Shown: positions 1 to 5,507 of the stretch, piece by piece | Numbering within the stretch: the first letter of the stretch is position 1 | How the letters are laid out: each line of letters starts with the position of its first letter | NCBI GenBank assembly: GCA_902806105.1 | Contig: CADCVI010000135.1 | Coordinates: 1 to 8,073 of the forward strand | From: an uncultured Rubrobacteraceae bacterium | Lineage (GTDB): Bacteria > Actinomycetota > Rubrobacteria > Rubrobacterales > Rubrobacteraceae | DNA length: 8,073 bases | Direction of reading: 5' to 3' | Notes under the pieces: generated by a model | The model's database searches: none | Seen by the model: only the letters and a program-made list of their open reading frames with translations | What the model was told of the DNA's origin: nothing | Translations under genes and position numbers: made by a program

Positions 1-269
1 ATGGCCGGAACGTAGTCCGTGCCGCCGCCCGCCCTGACCGTGGCGACGCCGAGGAGCTTCCGCGCGTCCCTGATAAGCTGGTGCTCACCCGCCAGGACAC
101 GGCTCCTTTGCCTGCCGCACATGGGGCAGGGTTCCTGCACCTCGGCATACTCGAAGACCGTCATGCTGACCTCGATGCCGGTGTCGGCGGGGTCGAAGCC
201 GTAACCCGACGGGTAGAGGTAGCCGCAACTTCCGCACTCCGCCGGGATGAGTTGAGCTTGTATATCCAT
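1..269 (-). CDS. small zinc-ribbon-like protein, C-terminal part cut by left edge
   Basis: I read this from the reverse complement: ATG at 269-267 opens a frame of 89 codons that runs off the left edge without a stop. The protein starts MDIQAQLIPAECGSCGYLYP and has two cysteine pairs, CGSC (residues 12-15) and CPMC (about 50-53), spaced like a four-cysteine zinc ribbon. The segment between the pairs is acidic (Glu/Asp-rich) and the part after the second pair is more basic. An in-frame TAA lies nine bases upstream of the ATG, so no earlier start is possible, and no other start precedes the first cysteine pair. There is no Shine-Dalgarno sequence; a TANNNT box sits at the distance expected for a leaderless transcript. 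The gene is divergent from the PTS operon. I do not recognise a named family; a small metal- or nucleic-acid-binding protein is a guess. The reading frame is well supported, the function is not. Confidence 0.6.
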   Translation of the reverse strand, partial: MDIQAQLIPAECGSCGYLYPSGYGFDPADTGIEVSMTVFEYAEVQEPCPMCGRQRSRVLAGEHQLIRDARKLLGVATVRAGGGTDYVPA

Positions 270-275
270 GCGCGC

Positions 276-281
276 AGTTTA
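276..281 (-). promoter_or_regulatory. putative -10 box of a leaderless promoter for the minus-strand zinc-ribbon gene
   Basis: On the minus strand TAAACT is followed by six bases (GCGCGC) and then the ATG. This places the hexamer at -12 to -7 if transcription starts at the A of the start codon, which is the arrangement seen in leaderless actinobacterial genes (TANNNT). The absence of a ribosome binding site agrees with this. I see no good -35 box 17 bases upstream. The call rests on one hexamer, so it is tentative. Confidence 0.35.
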
Positions 282-282
282 A

Positions 283-295
283 CCGACCCGGTCGG
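283..295. promoter_or_regulatory. 13-bp dyad next to the minus-strand -10 box, possible operator
   Basis: CCGACC-C-GGTCGG is a perfect 6-bp dyad around a single central base. It lies directly upstream of the putative -10 box of the divergent zinc-ribbon gene, where a bound protein would block RNA polymerase. It could equally be a chance GC-rich palindrome; no second copy of the full 13 bp was noticed in the window. Confidence 0.25.
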
Positions 296-323
296 CTCTT
301 ACGGAGGTTGGGCAGCGGCAACA

Positions 324-373
324 GCTTCCCTCGGATGTCCCAGAGCCGCAACCCTGGGGCATCCGAGGGAAGC
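324..373. repeat. long inverted repeat: 20-bp stem with 10-nt loop, no U-tract
   Basis: The left arm (324-343, GCTTCCCTCGGATGTCCCAG) pairs with the right arm (354-373) over 20 positions. The only irregularity is one T-G pair in the inner part; the outer 14 bases pair perfectly. The loop is AGCCGCAACC. Neither side is followed by a run of T on the relevant strand, so it does not look like an intrinsic terminator. It lies between two divergent genes, where no terminator is needed. It may be a dispersed repeat, a stable RNA element or a protein site. Confidence 0.7.
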
Positions 374-431
374 ATCCAGCGTCTCGATCTCACCCGCCGC
401 TCTCTACATATGCGGGGAAGGGCACTTGTCT

Positions 432-485
432 CTCGCAGACTCCGACCGTCGCAACCGGTAAGAGGGTCAGCCCGGTCGTTGCGAG
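432..485. repeat. nested inverted repeats with an alternative pairing
   Basis: The outer arms CTCGCA (432-437) and TGCGAG (480-485) enclose CGACCG (443-448) and CGGTCG (473-478), giving two stacked 6-bp helices separated by an asymmetric internal loop. A competing helix, CGCAAC (450-455) with GTTGCG (478-483), uses the same right-hand bases and excludes the first fold. This could be a structured RNA or a cluster of protein sites. In GC-rich DNA short helices also occur by chance, and the best plus-strand promoter lies downstream of it, so transcription here is not shown. Confidence 0.3.
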
Positions 486-489
486 TGCC

Positions 490-529
490 TTCGAGCTGCC
501 GTAGGGACGAACTGAGGTTACAGCTCGAA
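490..529. repeat. 9-bp inverted repeat with 22-nt spacer
   Basis: TTCGAGCTG (490-498) and CAGCTCGAA (521-529) are perfect reverse complements. The spacer is 22 bases. It follows the nested inverted repeats at 432-485 directly, so the two may belong to one structured element. Function unknown. Confidence 0.35.
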
Positions 530-623
530 TTCGTCGCCCGGACGTCGACGATGCGCCCCTGGCCTTTGCTCAATAGTCGGGCTGCGGGATCAGGCCGGAA
601 AAGAGCGGGATATCTCCTCTTGA

Positions 624-650
624 ACTTTTGTTCTTGACGCGAACAAAAGT
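624..650. promoter_or_regulatory. operator-like perfect 10-bp inverted repeat enclosing the -35 box
   Basis: The arms ACTTTTGTTC (624-633) and GAACAAAAGT (641-650) are perfect reverse complements separated by TTGACGC, which contains the predicted -35 box. A regulator dimer or tetramer bound here would cover the promoter, so repression is the simplest reading. The left arm also forms a smaller dyad with the bases before it, GAAC-TTTT-GTTC (622-633). GAAC/GTTC half-sites are compatible with operators of SorC/DeoR-type regulators, and such a regulator is encoded in the same operon; that pairing is inferred. Confidence 0.6.
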
Positions 651-662
651 CACAGGTATCGT
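634..662 (+). promoter_or_regulatory. sigma70-type promoter of the PTS operon
   Basis: The -35 box TTGACG (634-639, five of six consensus bases) is followed by exactly 17 bases and the -10 box TATCGT (657-662, four of six). Transcription would start near 669, giving a leader of about 45 bases before the gutM start. Position, spacing and the enclosing inverted repeat agree with this being the regulated promoter of the whole operon. I saw no comparable promoter between the downstream genes. Confidence 0.6.
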
Positions 663-677
663 TCTGTGAACGAGTTC
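660..677. promoter_or_regulatory. second cluster of GAAC/GTTC dyads around the transcription start
   Basis: CGTTC-TGT-GAACG (660-672) is a perfect 5-bp dyad, and its right half is shared with GAAC-GA-GTTC (668-677). Together with the dyads at 622-650 this makes a string of GAAC/GTTC half-sites from the -35 region to just past the predicted start site, suggesting cooperative binding of one regulator. Which regulator binds is not shown by the sequence. Confidence 0.45.
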
Positions 678-698
678 GCATTGGGGTGCGAGGTATGG

Positions 699-706
699 AA
701 AGGAGG
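699..706 (+). promoter_or_regulatory. strong ribosome binding site of gutM
   Basis: AAAGGAGG ends six bases before the ATG at 713. This near-perfect Shine-Dalgarno sequence fixes the start of the first operon gene and indicates efficient translation at the head of the operon. Confidence 0.8.
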
Positions 707-712
707 AAGTAG

Positions 713-1126
713 ATGGGGTTCTGGGCGGTTCTGTTGCTGGTTCTGGGGTGTTTGTGGGTCTTGCAGGTGATGGGGACTTACCTCCAGATGTCGCACTATC
801 GGAAGGTTCTCGGGGGGATCACGGCGGAGGGCCGCGAAGGGTTCGTGGGGGTTGGAAACGCGAAGTCGCGGTTCGGGAAGGGCGTCATCTTGATCCTGGT
901 GACCGGGCGTGACGGGGTGGTCCAGAGGGCTCTGAAGATGCGTGGCAGGACGGTCTTCGCGAGGTTCGAGGAGGCCAAGGCGCTCGTCGGGCTGGGGATA
1001 GATGAGCTGCGGGGTGAGGGGCTAGAAGGTCCCGAGGACCCGGCGACCATGATGGCCGCTCGCAAGGCCGTGGAGCAGATCGACCGGATCCGGGCCGAGA
1101 AGGAGGTGGGGGCCGGGGTAGTTTAG
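713..1126 (+). CDS. gutM: GutM-family glucitol operon activator-like membrane protein
   Basis: This 137-residue protein matches the GutM (SrlM) family, whose E. coli member is described as an activator of the glucitol operon and has about 119 residues. Residues 3-22 form a hydrophobic membrane-spanning segment at the N terminus. The conserved cytoplasmic-like part follows, with MSHYRKVLGG near residue 26 and GRDGVVQRALKMRGRTVF near residue 65. The tail is charged and slightly longer than usual. The ATG is fixed by a strong ribosome binding site. It is the first gene of the operon and is followed after 46 bases by the PTS IIC gene, the usual company of this family. A membrane-anchored activator role is taken from the family; a role in assembly or modulation of the transporter would be an equally possible reading. 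It lacks a recognisable DNA-binding helix-turn-helix. Confidence 0.85.
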   Translation: MGFWAVLLLVLGCLWVLQVMGTYLQMSHYRKVLGGITAEGREGFVGVGNAKSRFGKGVILILVTGRDGVVQRALKMRGRTVFARFEEAKALVGLGIDELRGEGLEGPEDPATMMAARKAVEQIDRIRAEKEVGAGVV

Positions 1127-1172
1127 GCGGGGTTACCGGGGAAGGGACCTTGGGGGAAAAGGAGAAGGAATC

Positions 1173-1748
1173 GTGCAGGGATTTTACGTGGCGCTGCTCC
1201 AGGAGGGGCAGGAAGGGATACTCGGGGCGGCGGGTAGGGCCGCGGAGTGGTTTATCGGGTTGTTCCAGGCGGGGGCGGATACGTTCATCGGCCTGGTCAC
1301 CGGGATCATCCCGCTCTTGATCGTGCTGTTGACAGCTTTCTATGCGCTCACGAACCTTATAGGTGAGGAGAGGATACAGAGGACTGCTCGTTTCGCCGCC
1401 GGGAACGTGTTGACGAGGTACTCGCTGTTGCCGCTGCTCGCGGTGTTTTTCCTGACCAACCCGATGGCTTACACCTTCGGGACGTTTCTCGAGGAGAGGT
1501 ACAAGCCGGCTTTCTACGACTCGGCGGTCTCGTTCGTGCATCCGCCGCTCGGTCTCTTCCCGCACGTCAACGCGGGCGAGCTTTTCGTGTGGCTGGGGGT
1601 AGCGGAGGGGATACGGCAGCAGAACCTGCCGCTCGGGCCGCTGGCGATTCGGTACCTGCTGGCCGGGCTCGTAATTATCTTCATCCGTGGCATCGTGACC
1701 GAGCGGATCACCCTCTTCCTGGCCCGTCGCCAGGGTGTGGATCTCTAG
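1173..1748 (+). CDS. srlA: PTS glucitol/sorbitol-type transporter subunit IIC
   Basis: This 191-residue membrane protein closely follows E. coli SrlA (about 187 residues). Family signatures are AAEWFIGLFQAGADTFIGLV (residues 23-42), a hydrophobic span TGIIPLLIVLLTAFYAL (43-59), TNPMAYTFGTFLEERYKP (95-112), GLFPHVNAGELFVWLG (127-142) and a last span LPLGPLAIRYLLAGLVIIF (152-170). It forms the sugar channel with the membrane half of the IIBC subunit in the cytoplasmic membrane. The GTG start is about ten residues upstream of the E. coli start and is preceded at eight bases by GGAG within AAAAGGAGAAGG, which supports it. The next gene begins 18 bases after the stop. The exact polyol transported cannot be read from the sequence; the family name is from sorbitol, but the neighbouring genes do not include a sorbitol-6-phosphate dehydrogenase. 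Confidence 0.92.
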   Translation: MQGFYVALLQEGQEGILGAAGRAAEWFIGLFQAGADTFIGLVTGIIPLLIVLLTAFYALTNLIGEERIQRTARFAAGNVLTRYSLLPLLAVFFLTNPMAYTFGTFLEERYKPAFYDSAVSFVHPPLGLFPHVNAGELFVWLGVAEGIRQQNLPLGPLAIRYLLAGLVIIFIRGIVTERITLFLARRQGVDL

Positions 1749-1766
1749 GGGAAGGGGGGCATACGC

Positions 1767-2807
1767 ATGCGTCAGGTCGAGTTCAGGGCTGTAAGAGTCG
1801 AGCACGGAAACCAGGGATGGGGCGGACCGCTGGTTATCAAGCCAACCCCGGAGAAAGACAAGATAGTTGCGGTGACCGGCGGGGAGATCCCGGAGGTCGC
1901 CTACAAGATAGCGGAGCTGACGGGGGCGACGGTCGTCGAGGGGTTCAGGACCCCGCCGCCGGAGAGCGAGATGGCCGCCGTCGTCATCGACTGCGGCGGG
2001 ACCGCGCGGTGCGGCGTCTACCCGCGCAAGCGCATCCCGACGATCAACCTGACCCCCGTGGGGGCGTCCGGACCGCTAGCGCAGTTTATAAAGGAAGACA
2101 TCTACGTCTCGGGCGTGCGTCCGAACAACATCGCCCCGGTCGAGGGCGACGAGGCCGCGCCCACGGTCTCAGGGTCCGTCGGTGAGGGCGCGGGGGCGGC
2201 CGCCGCCGCGAGCCCGTTCGTGGGGGGCAACGGCGCGGGCGGTCCCGGACGCGAGGCGCAGACGAGCCAGCGGGGGTTCACCGGGTTCATCTCGCGGCTC
2301 GGGCGGGCGATCGGCGGGGTCGTCGGCATCCTGTTCCAGAGCGGGCGGCAGTCCATAGACCAGGTGTTGAGGAACGTCCTGCCGTTCATGGCGTTCGTCG
2401 CGCTGCTTATCGGGCTTATCACCGCCTCGGGGCTCGGGAACCTGATCGCCAACACGCTCTCGCCGCTTGCGAACAACGTGGGGACGCTGCTGATCCTCGC
2501 CGTCATCGTCGGGCTGCCGTTCCTCTCGCCGATCCTCGGGCCGGGGGCCGTTATCGCTCAGGTCATCGGGGTGCTCATAGGGCAGCAGATCGGGGCGGGG
2601 AACATAGATCCGGCGATCGCGCTGCCGGCGCTGTTCGCCTACAACGTCCAGGTCGGGTGCGACTTCGTGCCGGTCGGGCTGGCGCTCGGCGAGGCGAAGC
2701 CAAAGACCATCGAGATCGGGGTGCCGGCGGTGCTCTTCAGCCGCATGATCACCGGTCCCCTGGCCGTGATTATCGGCTGGCTGTTCAGCTTCGGGCTGTA
2801 CCAGTAG
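1767..2807 (+). CDS. srlE: PTS glucitol/sorbitol-type transporter subunit IIBC
   Basis: This 346-residue protein matches SrlE (about 319 residues in E. coli). The N-terminal IIB domain (residues 1-125) has the GGWGGP-like NQGWGGPL near residue 15 and the conserved [18 protein letters not shown] (75-92). Cys76 and Cys82 lie there; the phosphate-accepting cysteine of the family is in this segment. IIB takes phosphate from IIA and gives it to the incoming polyol. A Gly/Ala/Pro-rich linker (about 127-170) leads to the membrane domain, with hydrophobic spans near 203-225, 238-280 and 320-343 and conserved [20 protein letters not shown] and [20 protein letters not shown]. The long linker explains the extra length compared with E. 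coli. ATG start preceded by AAGGGGGG. The IIA gene follows after 32 bases. Confidence 0.93.
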   Translation: MRQVEFRAVRVEHGNQGWGGPLVIKPTPEKDKIVAVTGGEIPEVAYKIAELTGATVVEGFRTPPPESEMAAVVIDCGGTARCGVYPRKRIPTINLTPVGASGPLAQFIKEDIYVSGVRPNNIAPVEGDEAAPTVSGSVGEGAGAAAAASPFVGGNGAGGPGREAQTSQRGFTGFISRLGRAIGGVVGILFQSGRQSIDQVLRNVLPFMAFVALLIGLITASGLGNLIANTLSPLANNVGTLLILAVIVGLPFLSPILGPGAVIAQVIGVLIGQQIGAGNIDPAIALPALFAYNVQVGCDFVPVGLALGEAKPKTIEIGVPAVLFSRMITGPLAVIIGWLFSFGLYQ

Positions 2808-2839
2808 GGGCCGTGACGAGCAACGGGAGGTAGGAGAGC

Positions 2840-3262
2840 TTGGAATCCATATACCGCACGGAGATAAAGGAGATAGGGGCGGAGGTCGAGGCATTTATCG
2901 AGGAGAAGTACCTGATCCTGTTCGAGGCGGGCGCGCCGCCGGAGCTCGCGGAGATGTCGGTGCTGCACGACTGCTCCCACATGCGCGACGAGCCTCCAGT
3001 GGCCGGGGACGTCCTCACCATCGGCGACAGGGAGATCCGCATAACGGCGGTAGGCGAGAAGGCGTGGAAGAACATCCGCGACCTCGGCCACGCGGTCTTC
3101 GTGTTCAACGGCGCCCGGGAGGTCGAGATGCCCGGGCAGATATGCCTCGAAGAGACTGCGCCCGATGGCCTGCTCCAAGCGGTGAAGCCCGGCGTCCGGC
3201 TGGACATAAAGGTCGGGGCGGCCGCCATGAGGGGAAGCGAGGGCACGAAGCGTGAGTCTTAG
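2840..3262 (+). CDS. srlB: PTS glucitol/sorbitol-type transporter subunit IIA
   Basis: This 140-residue cytoplasmic protein matches SrlB (about 123 residues in E. coli). It starts SIYRTEIKEIGAEVEAF, has FEAGAPPELAEMSVLHDC, the later VGEKAWKNIRDLGHAVFVFN (residues about 71-90) and MPGQICLEE. His43 in VLHDC aligns in position with the phosphate-accepting histidine of SrlB (IHCHG). It receives phosphate from HPr and passes it to the IIB domain. The start is TTG at 2840; GGGAGG (2825-2830) lies nine bases upstream and the next frame codons align with the usual family start, so TTG is preferred. The C-terminal tail (KVGAAAMRGSEGTKRES) is longer than in E. coli. The gene overlaps the next one by 11 bases, indicating translational coupling. 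Confidence 0.92.
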   Translation: MESIYRTEIKEIGAEVEAFIEEKYLILFEAGAPPELAEMSVLHDCSHMRDEPPVAGDVLTIGDREIRITAVGEKAWKNIRDLGHAVFVFNGAREVEMPGQICLEETAPDGLLQAVKPGVRLDIKVGAAAMRGSEGTKRES

Positions 3263-4508
3263 GCGCAAGCTGGAAGCCCTGGGCCGCGAGGGCAAGCCAG
3301 TACGGGTCGGCATCGTGGGCGTGGGGCAGATGGGACGGGGATTTATCGCCCAGGTCGCGGGCATCCCCGGCATGGAGGTCGTGGCCGCCGCCGACATGGA
3401 CCCGAAGCGGGCGCTCTCGGCCTTCCGGGAGACGGGGCGAGACCCGGTCGAGGGCCTCAACGGCACCCCCGAAAGGCCCGCCGCGACGGACGACGCCCTC
3501 GGGCTCGTCCGCTCGCCCTCCGTCGACGTGGTCGTCGAGGCGACCGGCGTCACGGAGATCGGGGCGCGCGTCGCCTACGAGGCCATACAAGAAGGCAAGC
3601 ACATGGTGATGCTCAACGCCGAGACCGACGTGACCGTCGGGCCGATACTCGGACGGATGGCCCAGAGCGCGGGCGTCGTCTACACGGGTTCGGCGGGTGA
3701 TGAGCCCGGCGCGATCATGGAGCTCTACGACTTCGCCCGATCTTTGGGCTTCAAGGTCGTCGTCGCGGGCAAGGGGAAGAACAACCCCCTGGACGTCTCG
3801 GCCACCCCCGAGTCTCTCGCCGAGGAGGCGGGGCGCAAGAAGATGAACCCCAAGATGCTCGCGTCCTTCGTGGACGGCACCAAGACCATGGTCGAGATGG
3901 CCTCCGTCGCCAACGCCGTCGGCTTCTCCGTGGACGTTCCGAACATGCACGGGCCCGCCGAGACGGTGCCGAAGCGTCTCGGGCAGGTCTTCAGCCTCAA
4001 GGAAGAGGGCGGCATCCTCTCCGGTTACGGCACGGTGGACTACGTGCGCGGGGTAGCACCCGGCGTCTTCGTCGTCGTGCGCTCGGGGGAAGGGGCCGTG
4101 CGGGAGACGATGGAGTACCTCGGGATGGGGGAGGGGCCGAACCACGTCTTCTACCGTCCCTACCACCTCACGAGCCTCGAAACCCCGATCTCCGTCGCCC
4201 GCGCGGCGATCTACGGCGAGCCGACGATCGTCTCCCGGCACGCCCCCTCCGCCGAGGTGGTGGCGGTGGCCAAGCGCGACCTCGCCGCCGGGGAGAAGCT
4301 CGGCGGCATCGGGTCGGCCGACTACTACGGCGGCGTCTACCCGGTCTCAGAGGCCGTGGAGATGCTCCCCCTGGGGCTCGCGGCCGGGTCTCGCGTCACG
4401 CGCCCGATACCGAAGGGCAGCGTCGTACCGCGCTCGGGGGTCGAGATGGACGAGGATGCTTTCGTGGTGGACCTGCGCCGGCTGCAGGACGCAGCCCTGA
4501 GGAAGTAG
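3252..4508 (+). CDS. NAD(P)-dependent oxidoreductase with SAF domain, DRL/homoserine dehydrogenase-like
   Basis: This 418-residue cytoplasmic enzyme has an N-terminal Rossmann fold with RVGIVGVGQMGRG (GxGxxG at residues 23-28) and an acidic residue after the second strand (Asp48, in AAADMD). Family-typical segments follow: VDVVVEATG (91-99), GKHMVMLNAETDVTVGP (115-131), GSAGDEPGAIMELYDF (146-161), VAGKGKNNPL (171-180), FVDGTKTMVEMA (206-217), VPNMHGP (229-235) and YRPYHLTSLETP (301-312). A SAF domain covers about residues 335-400 (AEVVAVAKRDLAAGEKLGGI). This is the homoserine dehydrogenase-like family with a C-terminal SAF domain that includes Brucella DRL, an alternative DXP reductoisomerase converting DXP and MEP with NADPH. 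Real homoserine dehydrogenase is unlikely given the PTS context. It probably oxidises the phosphorylated polyol; the exact substrate is inferred. GTG start overlaps the IIA gene by 11 bases; the ribosome binding site is weak, suggesting coupling. Confidence 0.85.
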   Translation: MSLRRKLEALGREGKPVRVGIVGVGQMGRGFIAQVAGIPGMEVVAAADMDPKRALSAFRETGRDPVEGLNGTPERPAATDDALGLVRSPSVDVVVEATGVTEIGARVAYEAIQEGKHMVMLNAETDVTVGPILGRMAQSAGVVYTGSAGDEPGAIMELYDFARSLGFKVVVAGKGKNNPLDVSATPESLAEEAGRKKMNPKMLASFVDGTKTMVEMASVANAVGFSVDVPNMHGPAETVPKRLGQVFSLKEEGGILSGYGTVDYVRGVAPGVFVVVRSGEGAVRETMEYLGMGEGPNHVFYRPYHLTSLETPISVARAAIYGEPTIVSRHAPSAEVVAVAKRDLAAGEKLGGIGSADYYGGVYPVSEAVEMLPLGLAAGSRVTRPIPKGSVVPRSGVEMDEDAFVVDLRRLQDAALRK

Positions 4509-4520
4509 GTTGTAGCGGCC

Positions 4521-5495
4521 GTGATCTCCCGTTTCCCCTCCGACCGTCGGAATCTCTCCGGGGAGGACCACCTCATCCTGAAGGTGCTGCGGCTGTATTA
4601 CGAGCGGCACCTCACCCAGAGCGAGGTCGCGCGGAGGATGGGCTTCTCCCGGCCGAAGGTCTCGAAGCTCATCTCCGAGGGGAGGTCGCGGGGGCTCGTC
4701 AAGATCGAGATAGCCACGCCGGGGGAGGACTTCGCCGCGCTAGAGATAGCCGTCGAGGACCGGCACGGGCTCGCAGAGGCGGTGGTCGCCTCCTCGGCTG
4801 GGAGCCGCGAGGTCACCGAGCTCGCGGTAGGCGCCTCGGCGGCGGCGGTCCTGGGCAGGATCTGCACCCGTTCGACGGTGCTCGGGGTCTCGTGGGGCCG
4901 ATCCTCCCGGGCGCTCGCGGACGTGGTGATCCCACAGGTGTTCCCGTGCGAAAAGGTGGTGCCGCTCGTAGGCGGGATGGGGAGGGCCGAGGCCGCGCTG
5001 CACTCGAACCAGATCGCGGCGAACCTGGCCGAGAAGCTCTCCGCGGAGGCCCTGTACCTCTCCGCCCCGGCCATCGCCCCCTCGGCCCAGAGCCGGGCTG
5101 AGCTTATGGAGACGCCGGGCATCGAGGACGTGCTGGCGGAGGGCGCGGCCTGCGACGTGGCCGTCGTGGGGATCGGGGGCATCCTCTCCTCCTCGACGCT
5201 GGTCGGCGCGGGGTATTTCACCCCGGAGGAGTTTCTCGGCCTCAAGGAACAGGCCGCCGTCGGGGACGTGTGCTGCCATTTTCTGGACGCGGGCGGGAGG
5301 CCGTGCCTCCCGGGGTTCTCCGAGCGGGTAGTCGGGCTCACCCTGGAGCAGCTGCTGGCGATCCCGAAGGTCATAGGGCTCGCCACCGGGGCCGAGAAGG
5401 CCGAGAGCGTCGCGGCGGCTATCAAGGGCGGATACGTCTCGACCCTGGTGTGCGACCGGGAGCTCGCCGAGGCGCTGTTGGAAATAGAGGGATAA
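4521..5495 (+). CDS. SorC-family sugar-phosphate-responsive transcriptional regulator
   Basis: This 324-residue protein has the two-part layout of the SorC family. An N-terminal helix-turn-helix covers residues about 18-62, with LYYERHLTQSEVARRMGFS and RPKVSKLISEGRSRGLVKI. The C-terminal effector domain (about 64-324) carries LGVSWGRSSRAL (121-132) and VVPLVGGMGR (146-155), both typical of the family, and ends in GGYVSTLVCDRELAEALL. Known family members bind phosphorylated sugars (for example CggR, DeoR of Bacillus and LsrR) and act as tetramers. The natural effector here would be a phosphorylated intermediate made by the PTS. The GTG at 4521 lies 12 bases after the previous stop with only a weak ribosome binding site; the next ATG would remove much of the DNA-binding domain, so GTG is kept. 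Because it sits inside the operon it probably regulates its own transcription through the dyads at 622-677. Confidence 0.9.
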   Translation: MISRFPSDRRNLSGEDHLILKVLRLYYERHLTQSEVARRMGFSRPKVSKLISEGRSRGLVKIEIATPGEDFAALEIAVEDRHGLAEAVVASSAGSREVTELAVGASAAAVLGRICTRSTVLGVSWGRSSRALADVVIPQVFPCEKVVPLVGGMGRAEAALHSNQIAANLAEKLSAEALYLSAPAIAPSAQSRAELMETPGIEDVLAEGAACDVAVVGIGGILSSSTLVGAGYFTPEEFLGLKEQAAVGDVCCHFLDAGGRPCLPGFSERVVGLTLEQLLAIPKVIGLATGAEKAESVAAAIKGGYVSTLVCDRELAEALLEIEG

Positions 5496-5501
5496 GGGAG
5501 G
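5494..5501 (+). promoter_or_regulatory. ribosome binding site deciding the TTG start of E1-alpha
   Basis: AAGGGAGG ends six bases before the TTG at 5508 and begins just before the stop codon of the regulator gene at its 3' end. It makes the TTG the best start and couples E1-alpha translation to that of the regulator. Confidence 0.7.
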
Positions 5502-5507
5502 CCAGAA

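Larger units (their letters stand above)
270..712. other. divergent intergenic region, about 440 bp, no convincing gene
   Basis: This stretch separates the minus-strand zinc-ribbon gene from the plus-strand PTS operon. Open frames that cross it on both strands have compositions unlike the neighbouring proteins (rich in Arg, Ser and Pro) and no family motifs, so I treat them as chance. It contains the minus-strand promoter elements near 276-295, a long hairpin at 324-373, inverted-repeat structures at 432-485 and 490-529, and the operon promoter with operator-like dyads at 624-677. I found no tRNA, no recognisable riboswitch and no CRISPR repeat in it. Confidence 0.6.

Noticed and set aside
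324..373. Hairpin as a rho-independent terminator
   Set aside because: No T-run follows on either strand and both flanking genes point away from it.
308..637. 109-residue open frame on the plus strand
   Set aside because: It runs through the 324-373 hairpin and into the promoter, has no ribosome binding site and no recognisable motif.
85..681. 198-residue open frame on the minus strand across the intergenic region
   Set aside because: It overlaps the zinc-ribbon gene in another frame, starts inside the operon promoter, is rich in Arg/Ser/Pro and shows no family motif.
270..712. tRNA, riboswitch or CRISPR array in the intergenic region
   Set aside because: I looked for a T-arm-like GGTTCGAAT, conserved riboswitch cores and regularly spaced direct repeats and found none.
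885..1805. Long minus-strand open frame opposite gutM and IIC
   Set aside because: It is an antisense shadow of two well-recognised genes, with Arg/Pro/Ser-rich low-complexity composition.
3105..4241. 378-residue minus-strand open frame opposite the oxidoreductase
   Set aside because: Antisense shadow produced by GC-rich third positions; the plus-strand protein has clear family motifs over the same span.
3252..4508. Annotation as ordinary homoserine dehydrogenase
   Set aside because: The Rossmann part is similar, but the protein has a SAF domain and DRL-type segments, and its PTS operon context does not fit threonine/methionine synthesis.
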